Assembly (NCBI RefSeq): GCF_001559075.2
Contig: NZ_CP014015.2
Coordinates: forward strand, 4,588,001-4,652,000
Direction of reading: 5' to 3'
Length of the DNA stretch: 64,000 nucleotides
Origin: Citrobacter amalonaticus
Lineage (GTDB): Bacteria; Pseudomonadota; Gammaproteobacteria; Enterobacterales; Enterobacteriaceae
Position numbers and translations under genes: made by a program. Below, piece after piece: positions 30,458-38,914 of the stretch. The notes under the pieces were generated by a model. It was not told the DNA's origin and made no database searches. It worked only from the letters and a program-made list of their open reading frames with translations. The number at the start of each line of letters is the position of its first letter. Position 1 is the stretch's first letter.

Positions 30458-30901
30458 CTACATCGGTGGCAATCTGCGCTTCACCGGCGAGCTTTTCACG
30501 ATCGATGTATTACACTGCGCATGCTCGGAAAGTCCATCAAGCAGCGTATCGAGTTGTTCGATGGTGCGCACCACCAGCCGGATAACGAAACAATCCTCGC
30601 CGGTCACTTTGTCGCTTTCAATACATTCGGGCATCGCCTGAATGTATTTATCTACTTTATGAAGCAACCCCGGTAATGGTCGAACCCGTACCAGCGCCTG
30701 CAAGGTATACCCCAGCGCCGTCAGGTTCACCTGCGCGCCATACCCCTGAATGACGCCGCGCTCCTCCAGGCGTTTCACTCGCTCAGCGGTGCTCGGTGAA
30801 GTTAACCCTACCTTGCCACTCAGAACCTTTAACGACATCCGCGCATCTTCTACCAGACACGCCACGATCCGTCGGTCGATTTCATCAATAAGGTCATTCA
30901 T
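30458..30901 (-). CDS. Lrp/AsnC-family transcription regulator
   Basis: 147 residues, typical Lrp size. An N-terminal winged helix-turn-helix (about 5-60, with LKVLSGKVGLTSPSTAERVKRLEERGVI) is followed by the RAM effector/oligomerisation domain (about 65-140). It is divergent from an EamA-type exporter, a common pairing in which the regulator senses an amino acid or related compound and controls its export (inference). The ATG follows AGGAAAAATCG. E. coli has no such gene between tyrT and nar, so this pair is an insertion or lineage-specific retention. Not Lrp itself; no name assigned. Confidence 0.88.
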   Translation of the reverse strand: MNDLIDEIDRRIVACLVEDARMSLKVLSGKVGLTSPSTAERVKRLEERGVIQGYGAQVNLTALGYTLQALVRVRPLPGLLHKVDKYIQAMPECIESDKVTGEDCFVIRLVVRTIEQLDTLLDGLSEHAQCNTSIVKSSPVKRRLPPM

Positions 30902-30914
30902 CGATTTTTCCTAA

Positions 30915-30930
30915 GAATAAAAAGTTATTC
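30915..30930. promoter_or_regulatory. Candidate operator of the Lrp-type regulator
   Basis: GAATAA-AAAG-TTATTC is a perfect 6-4-6 inverted repeat in the 107-base divergent region between the regulator and exporter genes. The AT-rich dyad fits Lrp-family sites, but assignment is by position only. Confidence 0.4.
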
Positions 30931-31008
30931 ACGATTTTCACCTTATATCAGCGCTGTAAAAGCGAACACCCTTTTTCGAAAATAGAGCCTTCAATCAGGA
31001 GGTGTGTG

Positions 31009-31908
31009 ATGCGTGAACTTCAGCAAGGCGTCTGGCAAATGAGCCTGGCAATGGTAATTTCCGGTTCAATCGGCGCGTTTGTGTTACTTTCCGGCCTGCC
31101 GGTTACTGACGTGGTTTTCTGGCGCTGCCTGATTGGGGCTATCGCGCTGTTTCTCTTTATCCGTATCAGCAAACAACCGTTTAGCCCGCTGACCAACGTC
31201 ACGCTGGGGCTGGCAATCCTGGGCGGCATCGCGCTGGTCGTAAACTGGTTGCTGTTGTTTGCCGCCTATGCGCGCATCTCGATCGGCCTGTCGACCGTAG
31301 TGTATAACACCCAGCCTTTTATGCTGGTGATGATGGGAATGCTGATGGGTGAGCGAGTCAGTGCGGTGAAATGGGGCTGGCTGTTCCTCGCCTTTGGTGG
31401 CGTGGTCATTTTATTATCGGGTGAACTAACCGGAGGCCATTCCGCGGCCTGGTTAACCGGCGTGGCCCTCGCACTCGGCGCCGCCTTCTTTTACGCTCTG
31501 ACGGCGATCATTACCCGCAGACTAAAAAGCATCGCGCCACAGCATATTGCCTTTATTCAGGTGCTGACGGGGGTGATCATGCTCTTGCCGCTGGCCCAGT
31601 TCCCGGCGCTTTCCAGCGCATACCCGTGGGGTATCTTGCTGACGCTGGGGATTGTTCACACCGGCATCATGTACCAGTTGTTGTACAGCGCCATTCAGAA
31701 ATTGCTCACGCCGATTACCGGTTCGTTATCCTTTATTTATCCGGTGGTGGCGATCGTCGTCGATAACGTGGTGTTTGGTCATTCGCTTAACGCGACACAA
31801 CTGGCCGGTGGCGCGTTAATTCTGTTTGCGGCGGCAGGCAATAACCTCGGCTGGGGCGAAAAAAAACCCCGCGAATGCGAGGTTTCTGGGAAAGCCACCC
31901 ATCAGTGA
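31009..31908 (+). CDS. EamA/DMT-family transporter
   Basis: 299 residues with ten predicted helices in two EamA repeats (about 5-130 and 145-285), the drug/metabolite transporter layout. Probably an inner membrane exporter of an amino acid or metabolite; substrate unknown. ATG 31009 is chosen because AGGAGG lies six bases upstream; GTG 31006 is possible. It is divergent from the Lrp-type gene. Its last 20 or so codons (GWGEKKPRE...) contain the terminator of the convergent nar operon, and its stop overlaps the narI stop by seven bases. Confidence 0.9.
   Translation: MRELQQGVWQMSLAMVISGSIGAFVLLSGLPVTDVVFWRCLIGAIALFLFIRISKQPFSPLTNVTLGLAILGGIALVVNWLLLFAAYARISIGLSTVVYNTQPFMLVMMGMLMGERVSAVKWGWLFLAFGGVVILLSGELTGGHSAAWLTGVALALGAAFFYALTAIITRRLKSIAPQHIAFIQVLTGVIMLLPLAQFPALSSAYPWGILLTLGIVHTGIMYQLLYSAIQKLLTPITGSLSFIYPVVAIVVDNVVFGHSLNATQLAGGALILFAAAGNNLGWGEKKPRECEVSGKATHQ
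31859..31885 (-). terminator. narGHJI terminator inside the convergent EamA gene
   Basis: On the minus strand AAACCTCGC/GCGGGGTTT forms a 9-bp stem with one G-U pair, tetraloop ATTC, followed by a run of eight T in total. It begins 17 bases after the narI stop. On the plus strand the same place gives a C-A mismatch, so it is oriented for nar. Confidence 0.85.
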
Positions 31909-32579
31909 CGGGCGCGAACAATCTGGTATTTGCGCGTCAGGTACTCGACCGGCGCGCTCCAGATGTGTACCAGGCGGGAGAACGGGAACAGCAGGAACAG
32001 CGTCATCCCCAGCACCAGATGCAGACGGAAGATAAACGCCACACCCTCCAGATGCGCAGATGCGCCACCGTGGAAGGTCACCACAGACTGCGCCCACCCC
32101 ACCAGTTTCATCATTTCGCTGCCGTCCATATGCTGGGCGGAGAACGGAATGGTCGACAGTCCCAGCGCGCACTGGATCACCAGCAGCGAAAGGATCAGGA
32201 TATCGGCGCCGGTGGTCGTCGCCCGCACGCGTGGGCTAAACAGACGACGCTTGAGCAACAGCACGCCGCCGACGAGGCACATCAGACCCGCCGCACCGCC
32301 GCCGATCATCGCCATCTTCTGCTTCACGTCAATGGGCAGCCAGGCTTCATACATCCAGTGCGGCGTCAGCATGCCGAGGAAGTGGCCGGCGAAGATCCCC
32401 AGAATCCCGAAGTGGAACAGGTTTGATGCCATGTTCATCCCCTTGCGATCCAGCATCTGGCTGGACGCGGCGCGCCAGGTGTACTGACCGTAGTCATAAC
32501 GCAGCCAGCTACCAATCAGAAATACGGACCCGGCGATGTATGGATAGATGTCAAAGAAGAACATATTCAGGAAGTGCAT
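31902..32579 (-). CDS. narI: Respiratory nitrate reductase A, gamma (cytochrome b) subunit
   Basis: 225 residues, full length. Five membrane helices anchor the NarGH complex and pass electrons from quinol through two b hemes. The four heme-ligating histidines sit at the E. coli positions: H56 (NLFHFG), H66 (FAGHFLG), H187 (FRLHLVL) and H205 (RLVHIW). Last gene of narGHJI; its start overlaps the narJ stop by one base. Confidence 0.98.
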   Translation of the reverse strand: MHFLNMFFFDIYPYIAGSVFLIGSWLRYDYGQYTWRAASSQMLDRKGMNMASNLFHFGILGIFAGHFLGMLTPHWMYEAWLPIDVKQKMAMIGGGAAGLMCLVGGVLLLKRRLFSPRVRATTTGADILILSLLVIQCALGLSTIPFSAQHMDGSEMMKLVGWAQSVVTFHGGASAHLEGVAFIFRLHLVLGMTLFLLFPFSRLVHIWSAPVEYLTRKYQIVRARH

Positions 32580-33289
32580 TATTGCTGTCCTCCGGTGGTG
32601 ATATTCAGATATTGCGGCGCAACGGCGCCAGCAAAACGACGCTGGTGAGCGGAGATTTCAGACTCGCCGCAGCCCTGATCGGCAAAGAATTTCACCTGCT
32701 CTTCTTCCCAGACCGCATCAAGTGCTTGCGGCGTATCGTCGCGAACTTCATCCGCAATTTTTTCGGCGACTTTGTCACTGTCGATCGCCGCATTCGCCAG
32801 CTTCAGCAGCAGATCGAACAGCACCGCATAGCGGCTTTCACGCTGTTGCAGACGCGCGCTCAGCAGCGCCAGAATCGGGGCGATATCCTGCAACCCGCCC
32901 AACGCCTCGCTCTTCGGCAACTGAGCCAGGTATTCCAGGTACAGCGGCAGATGGTCTGGCAATTCGCGACTGTCGAGCTGTAAACCGTGCTGCTCATACT
33001 GCGCCATCAGGTCAACCATCGCCTGACCACGATCGCGGGACTCACCGTGGACATGTTCGAACAACAGCAGCGAGGTTGCCCGACCGCGGTCAAACAGTTC
33101 GCTGTAGTTGGCCTGCACATCCAGCATCTCCTGCGCGGTTAAATCACGCAGGAAAACGCTGAGCGTATGCGCATCCTCTTTATCAAGATTTTCAGATGAC
33201 GCGAGTGCATCGTACAGTTCCTGCTGATGCTGCCACAGGGCAGCATCCGGGTACTCGAGCAGACGCGAAACAATGACGAGTTCAATCAT
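32579..33289 (-). CDS. narJ: Nitrate reductase molybdenum cofactor assembly chaperone NarJ
   Basis: 236 residues, a soluble all-helical chaperone of the TorD/NarJ family. It binds the NarG N-terminus and is needed for insertion of the molybdenum cofactor and iron-sulfur cluster before membrane docking; it is not part of the final enzyme. Overlaps narH by four bases and narI by one, so the operon is translationally coupled. Confidence 0.97.
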   Translation of the reverse strand: MIELVIVSRLLEYPDAALWQHQQELYDALASSENLDKEDAHTLSVFLRDLTAQEMLDVQANYSELFDRGRATSLLLFEHVHGESRDRGQAMVDLMAQYEQHGLQLDSRELPDHLPLYLEYLAQLPKSEALGGLQDIAPILALLSARLQQRESRYAVLFDLLLKLANAAIDSDKVAEKIADEVRDDTPQALDAVWEEEQVKFFADQGCGESEISAHQRRFAGAVAPQYLNITTGGQQ

Positions 33290-34821
33290 TGGTGCGGCTC
33301 CGTTTTGCTGGTCACATCGATGGCGTCAATGCGGCGGCTGTTGAACAGGTTGAATTTGGTGTCAGAACCGTGGCAACCGTCGCCGAAGGTAAAGCCACAA
33401 CCACTTTTCTCCGGGAACGCATCACGTGCCAGTTCACGATGGCTGCTCGGCACCACAAAGCGATCTTCGTAGTTGGCAATCGCCAGGTAGCGGTACATTT
33501 CCTGCGCCTGCGCTTCGCTTAAACCCACCTCTTCCAGCGCGCGGGTATCCACTTTACCGTCAACGGTTTCCGCACGTTTGTAGTGACGCATCGCCAGCAT
33601 ACGTTTTAGCGCCAGCAGTACCGGCTGGGTATCGCCTGCGGTGAGCAGGTTAGCAAGGTACTGAACCGGAATACGCAGGCTGTCGACGTCCGGCAGAATG
33701 CCGTTGCTACCCAGTTCGCCCGCATCCGCCGCCGACTGAATCGGGGACAGAGGCGGCACATACCACACCATCGGCAGCGTGCGATATTCCGGATGCAGCG
33801 GCAGCGCCAGCTTCCAGTCCATCGCCATTTTATAAACCGGCGACTGCTGTGCGGCATCAATCACGCTCAGCGGAATGCCGTCTTTCAGCGCCTGTTCGAT
33901 GACCGCCGGGTCGTTCGGATCGAGGAACACATCCAGTTGGCGTTGATACAGATCTTTTTCGTGCTCGGTGCTCGCCGCACTCTCAATCGCGTCTGCGTCA
34001 TACAGCAGTACGCCAAGGTAACGAATACGGCCTACGCAGGTCTCGGAACAGACGGTCGGCTGACCGGCTTCGATGCGCGGGTAGCAGAAGATGCACTTCT
34101 CGGACTTCCCGCTCTTCCAGTTGAAGTAGATCTTTTTGTACGGACAGCCGGTGATACACATCCGCCAGCCGCGGCACTTATCCTGGTCGATCAGCACGAT
34201 GCCGTCTTCTTCACGCTTGTAGATGGCGCCGCTCGGGCAGGTCGCCACGCACGCCGGGTTGAGGCAATGCTCGCACAGGCGCGGCAGATACATCATGAAG
34301 GTGTTTTCAAACTGGCCGTACATCGCCTTCTGCATGTTTTCGAAGTTCTGGTCTTTGGCGCGTTTTTCAAATTCGCCACCCAGAATTTCTTCCCAGTTCG
34401 GACCGCTGGTGATTTTGTCCATCCGCTTGCCGGTAATCAGCGAGCGTGGACGGGCGATCGGCTGGTGCTTACTTTCCGGCGCGTTGTGCAGGTTCTGGTA
34501 ATCGTAGTCAAACGGCTCGTAATAGTCGTCAATCCCCGGCAGATGCGGGTTGGCGAAGATTTTACCGAGCAGCATCGCACGGTTCCCCATACGCGGCTGC
34601 AGTTTGCCGTTGATTTTACGGATCCAGCCGCCCTTCCATTTCTCCTGGTTTTCCCAGTCATTCGGGAAACCAACGCCAGGCTTGCTTTCAACGTTGTTGA
34701 ACCAGGCGTATTCCATCCCTTCGCGGCTGGTCCAGACATTTTTACAGGTCACAGAACAGGTGTGGCAGCCGATGCACTTATCGAGATTCAGCACCATGCC
34801 GACTTGTGAACGAATTTTCAT
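33286..34821 (-). CDS. narH: Respiratory nitrate reductase A, beta (iron-sulfur) subunit
   Basis: 511 residues. It carries three [4Fe-4S] clusters and one [3Fe-4S] cluster that link NarI hemes to NarG. The first cysteine group CIGCHTCSVTC is at residues 16-26; later groups are CEHCLNPACVATC and CRGWRMCITGC, the last with tryptophan in place of the second cysteine, which is the known cause of the [3Fe-4S] cluster, then CIFCYPR...C. Cytoplasmic side of the inner membrane. Start overlaps narG by four bases. Confidence 0.98.
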   Translation of the reverse strand: MKIRSQVGMVLNLDKCIGCHTCSVTCKNVWTSREGMEYAWFNNVESKPGVGFPNDWENQEKWKGGWIRKINGKLQPRMGNRAMLLGKIFANPHLPGIDDYYEPFDYDYQNLHNAPESKHQPIARPRSLITGKRMDKITSGPNWEEILGGEFEKRAKDQNFENMQKAMYGQFENTFMMYLPRLCEHCLNPACVATCPSGAIYKREEDGIVLIDQDKCRGWRMCITGCPYKKIYFNWKSGKSEKCIFCYPRIEAGQPTVCSETCVGRIRYLGVLLYDADAIESAASTEHEKDLYQRQLDVFLDPNDPAVIEQALKDGIPLSVIDAAQQSPVYKMAMDWKLALPLHPEYRTLPMVWYVPPLSPIQSAADAGELGSNGILPDVDSLRIPVQYLANLLTAGDTQPVLLALKRMLAMRHYKRAETVDGKVDTRALEEVGLSEAQAQEMYRYLAIANYEDRFVVPSSHRELARDAFPEKSGCGFTFGDGCHGSDTKFNLFNSRRIDAIDVTSKTEPHQ

Positions 34822-37800
34822 TTTACGCTCTCCTGTACCTGGTCATTGCCTTCGCCATCCAACCAGTTAATGTTCTTCATCTTACGTACCACAACAAATT
34901 CATCACGGTTTGAACCGACGGTGCCGTAGTAGTTAAAGCCGTAGGCCAGTTGCGCATAGCCGCCGATCATGTGGGTCGGTTTCGGCGTAATACGGGTCAC
35001 TGAGTTATGGATCCCGCCACGCTGCTGGGTAATTTCAGACCCTGGCAGGTTCACGATACGTTCCTGCGCGTGATACATCATGGTCATCCCGGCCGGAACA
35101 CGCTGACTTACCACCGCACGCGCCGTTAAGGCACCGTTGCTGTTGAACACTTCGATCCAGTCGTTATCTTCAATGCCCAACTCTTTGGCGTCGGTTTCAC
35201 TCATCCACACAATCGGACCGCCGCGTGACAGGGTCAGCATCAGCAGGTTGTCGCTGTAGGTGGAGTGGATCCCCCACTTCTGGTGCGGCGTCAGGAAGTT
35301 GAGCGCTTTTTCCGGGTTACCGTTGGACTTCTCGCCCATCACCGATTTCACCGAACGGGTATCGATAGGCGGACGGTAAACCAGCAGGCTTTCGCCGAAA
35401 TCACGCATCCACTGGTGATCCTGATACAGCGACTGACGACCGGTCAGCGTGCGCCACGGGATCAGCTCGTGTACGTTGGTATAGCCCGCATTATACGAGA
35501 CGTGTTCGTCTTCCAGACCGGACCAGGTTGGGCTGGAGATGATCTTACGCGGCTGCGCCTGGATATCGCGGAAGCGGATTTTTTCCTCTTCTTTGTTCGT
35601 CGCCAGATGCGTATGGTCGCGCCCGGTAAACTCGCTGAGCGCCGCCCAGGCTTTCACCGCCACGTGGCCGTTGGTTTCCGGCGCCAGGGTCAGGATCATC
35701 TCTGCCGCATCAATGGCGGTGTTGAGCATCGGCTGACCTTTCGCCGGGCCGTCCGCCTTGGTGTAGTTAAGCTTACGCAGCAGGTCCATTTCGCTCTGGG
35801 TATTCCAGGCGATCCCTTTACCGCCGTTACCGATTTTCTCCATCAGCGGGCCGATAGAGGTGAAGCGTTCATACGTCGCAGGATAATCGCGTTCAACGGT
35901 CATAATGTGTGGCGCGGTGACGCCCGGAATCAGGTCGCATTCGCCTTTTTTCCAGTCCTTCACGTCCAGCGGCTGCGCCAGTTCGGCGGCGGAGTCGTGC
36001 TGAATCGGCAGCGTGACCACGTCCGTCTCTTTCCCGAGGTGCCCCACGCAGACTTCTGAGAATTTCTTCGCGATAGCTTTGTAGATTTCCCAGTCGCTTT
36101 TCGATTCCCAGGCCGGGTCAACGGCGGCGGACAGCGGATGAATAAACGGATGCATATCCGAGGTATTCATGTCGTCTTTTTCATACCAGGTCGCCGTTGG
36201 CAGCACGATATCGGAGTACAGACAGGTGCTCGACAGACGGAAGTCCAGCGTCACCACCAGGTCCAGCTTGCCGTCGAGACCGTTGTCCTGCCATTCCACT
36301 TCTTCCGGCTTCACGCCGCCCTGCTGACCCAGATCTTTCCCCTGGATCCCGTTTTCGGTCCCCAGCAGGTATTTCAGCATGTATTCATGCCCCTTACCGG
36401 ATGAGCCCAGCAGGTTGGAGCGCCAGATGAACAGGTTGCGCGGATGGTTTTTGCCGTTTTCCGGCTGTTCGGCGGCGAAACGAATCGAACCTTCTTTCAG
36501 TGACTTAACGGTGTAATCCACCGGCGTCATCCCGGCTTTCTTCGCTGCTTCGGCGATAGTCAACGGGTTGGTGCCAAGCTGCGGTGCGGACGGCAGCCAG
36601 CCCATGCGCTCAGCACGCACGTTGAAATCAATCAGGTGACCGCTGTAACGCGATTTGTCCGCCAGCGGTGACAGCAGTTCCTGCGCGGTAACCGTCTCAT
36701 AGCGCCACTGGCTGGAGTGGTTGTAGAAGTACGACGTACTGTTCATGTGACGTGCCGGACGCTGCCAGTCAAGGGCAAACGCCAGTGGCTGCCAGCCGGT
36801 CTGCGGACGCAGTTTTTCCTGGCCGACATAGTGCGCCCAGCCACCGCCGCTCTGGCCGATACAGCCACAGAACACCAGCATGTTGATCAGGCCACGATAG
36901 TTCATGTCGAGGTGATACCAGTGGTTCAGACCGGCACCGACGATGATCATCGAACGACCGTGCGTCTTATCCGCGTTGTCGGCAAATTCCCGCGCGATGC
37001 GGGTGATCTGCGCACGCGGCACGCCGGTAATTTGCTCTGCCCACGCCGGGGTATACGCTTTGATGTCGTCATAACTGGTGGCGCAGTTGGCATCGTTCAG
37101 ACCGCGTTCCAGACCGTAGTTAGCCATTGTCAGGTCATACACGGTGGTAACCAGCGCCGTCGTACCGTCTGCCAGTTGCAGGCGTTTAGCCGGCAGTTTG
37201 TGCAGCAGCACGTTTTCCAGTTCTACTTTATTGAAGTGCTCGGTGCCTTCACCGCCGAAGTACGGGAAGCCCACCTCAGCGATCTCGTCCTGGCTACCCA
37301 GCAGACTCAGTTGCAGCTCTGTCTCGGCACCGGTTGTACCGTCGCGCTGCTCGAGGTTCCATTTGCCTTTCTCACCCCAGCGGAAACCAATCGAGCCGTT
37401 CGGCGCAACCATGTCGCCATTGCTGTTAATGGCAACGGTTTTCCATTCCGGGTTATTTTCCTGACCCAGTGAATCCACAAGGTCAGCCGCGCGCAGCATG
37501 CGACCCGCGGCATAGTAACCGTCGCGCGCTTCCAGCATGACCAGCATCGGCATGTCGGTGTAGCGACGCACGTAGTCGGTAAAGTACTGGCTCGGATTGT
37601 CGAGATGGAATTCACGCAGCATGACGTGACCCATTGCCAGCGCCATCGCCGCATCGGTGCCCTGCTTCGGCGCCAGCCAGAGGTCGCACAGCTTGGCGAT
37701 TTCAGCGTAGTCCGGCGTTACCGCAACGGTTTTGGTGCCTTTATAGCGGACTTCAGTAAAGAAGTGAGCATCCGGCGTACGGGTCTGCGGAACGTTAGAT

Positions 37801-38561
37801 CCCCAGGCGATGATGTAGCTGGAGTTGTACCAGTCAGCGGATTCCGGCACGTCGGTCTGCTCACCCCAGGTCTGCGGAGATGCTGGTGGCAGGTCGCAGT
37901 ACCAGTCGTAGAAGCTCAGGCAAGTGCCGCCAATCAGGGAGAGATAACGCGCGCCGGACGCATAGGAGACCATCGACATCGCCGGGATCGGTGAGAAACC
38001 CGCCACGCGGTCCGGGCCGTACGTTTTCACGGTATAGACGTTAGAAGCGGCAATCAGCTCATTCACTTCCTGCCAGGAAGAACGGACAAAACCACCCCGG
38101 CCACGCGCTTGTTTGAAGCTTTTGGCTTTATCGGCGTCTTCGATGATGGAAGCCCAGGCGTCAACCGGATCGCTGTGCAGTTTCTTCGCCTCACGCCACA
38201 TCTTCATCAGACGTTTGCGCATCAGCGGGTATTTCAGTCGGTTAGCACTGTAGAGATACCAGGAGTAGCTGGCACCACGCGGGCAGCCACGAGGCTCGTG
38301 GTTTGGCATGTCCGGACGGGTACGTGGGTAGTCGGTTTGCTGGGTTTCCCAGGTTACCAGACCGTTTTTAACGTAGATTTTCCAGCTACATGAGCCGGTG
38401 CAGTTAACCCCGTGGGTTGAGCGCACAACTTTATCGTGCTGCCAACGCTGGCGATATCCATCCTCCCAGTCCCGGTTGGTTTCGAGAAGCTGGCCGTGCC
38501 CATCGGCAAAGGTTTCACCCTTCTGCTTGAAGTAGCGAAACCGGTCCAGGAATTTACTCAT
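34818..38561 (-). CDS. narG: Respiratory nitrate reductase A, alpha (catalytic) subunit
   Basis: 1247 residues from the MSKFLDRFRYFKQKG start, the E. coli length; a TTG-initiated extension to 38606 is not supported. It reduces nitrate to nitrite at a molybdenum bis-MGD centre. The FS0 cluster ligands are in place: H50, C54, C58 and C93, His replacing the first Cys as in other NarG. Asp222 region (GGTCLSFYDWYCDLPPASPQ) matches the Mo-ligand segment. First gene of narGHJI, controlled by an FNR site 90 bases upstream and a NarL-like heptamer further up. A membrane patatin gene is divergent from it. Confidence 0.98.
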   Translation of the reverse strand: MSKFLDRFRYFKQKGETFADGHGQLLETNRDWEDGYRQRWQHDKVVRSTHGVNCTGSCSWKIYVKNGLVTWETQQTDYPRTRPDMPNHEPRGCPRGASYSWYLYSANRLKYPLMRKRLMKMWREAKKLHSDPVDAWASIIEDADKAKSFKQARGRGGFVRSSWQEVNELIAASNVYTVKTYGPDRVAGFSPIPAMSMVSYASGARYLSLIGGTCLSFYDWYCDLPPASPQTWGEQTDVPESADWYNSSYIIAWGSNVPQTRTPDAHFFTEVRYKGTKTVAVTPDYAEIAKLCDLWLAPKQGTDAAMALAMGHVMLREFHLDNPSQYFTDYVRRYTDMPMLVMLEARDGYYAAGRMLRAADLVDSLGQENNPEWKTVAINSNGDMVAPNGSIGFRWGEKGKWNLEQRDGTTGAETELQLSLLGSQDEIAEVGFPYFGGEGTEHFNKVELENVLLHKLPAKRLQLADGTTALVTTVYDLTMANYGLERGLNDANCATSYDDIKAYTPAWAEQITGVPRAQITRIAREFADNADKTHGRSMIIVGAGLNHWYHLDMNYRGLINMLVFCGCIGQSGGGWAHYVGQEKLRPQTGWQPLAFALDWQRPARHMNSTSYFYNHSSQWRYETVTAQELLSPLADKSRYSGHLIDFNVRAERMGWLPSAPQLGTNPLTIAEAAKKAGMTPVDYTVKSLKEGSIRFAAEQPENGKNHPRNLFIWRSNLLGSSGKGHEYMLKYLLGTENGIQGKDLGQQGGVKPEEVEWQDNGLDGKLDLVVTLDFRLSSTCLYSDIVLPTATWYEKDDMNTSDMHPFIHPLSAAVDPAWESKSDWEIYKAIAKKFSEVCVGHLGKETDVVTLPIQHDSAAELAQPLDVKDWKKGECDLIPGVTAPHIMTVERDYPATYERFTSIGPLMEKIGNGGKGIAWNTQSEMDLLRKLNYTKADGPAKGQPMLNTAIDAAEMILTLAPETNGHVAVKAWAALSEFTGRDHTHLATNKEEEKIRFRDIQAQPRKIISSPTWSGLEDEHVSYNAGYTNVHELIPWRTLTGRQSLYQDHQWMRDFGESLLVYRPPIDTRSVKSVMGEKSNGNPEKALNFLTPHQKWGIHSTYSDNLLMLTLSRGGPIVWMSETDAKELGIEDNDWIEVFNSNGALTARAVVSQRVPAGMTMMYHAQERIVNLPGSEITQQRGGIHNSVTRITPKPTHMIGGYAQLAYGFNYYGTVGSNRDEFVVVRKMKNINWLDGEGNDQVQESVK

Positions 38562-38622
38562 CGGTTCTCTCCTGTGGAGCCTGACGGCTCTCTGATAAAT
38601 CGACATTGCTTGATTGAGAGCG

Positions 38623-38664
38623 AAGGTAACGCTCTGAAAGGTCGTGAGAATTGATAACGATCAA
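38623..38664 (-). promoter_or_regulatory. narG promoter with perfect FNR site
   Basis: TTGATAACGATCAA at 38651-38664 matches FNR consensus at all 10 positions. On the minus strand a -10 TACCTT lies at 38623-38628, placing the FNR centre near -41.5. Heptamers reading TACCACT on the minus strand occur at 38711-38717 and 38808-38814; the second lies near -195, where E. coli narG has its key NarL site, though it differs from TACYYMT at one base. The rest of 38562-38914 holds no gene. Confidence 0.85.
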
Positions 38665-38914
38665 GAGCGGCAAGGTTGTTTCAGGCAGGCCATCAGGAGG
38701 ATGCCACCAAAGTGGTACGGTTTTCTATTTTTTAACTATATGTTTTTAAAGGCATTTTAATCGTTTCGTTTAATGCCCCTGATTTACGCTGCGGCAAATA
38801 GTTATTAAGTGGTACATATTCCGCTGTCATTCAGAATTGCGTATGAGCCTCATTATTTATTTCTTCACCTACATTCACATTATCTCTTCACGCACTTCAG
38901 ATGCAGGTGAAAAA

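Noticed and set aside
33793..34809. 338-codon open frame antisense to narH (and similar frames opposite narG and narX)
   Set aside because: The sense frames are complete nitrate reductase and sensor genes; antisense translations have no recognisable family and no start signals.
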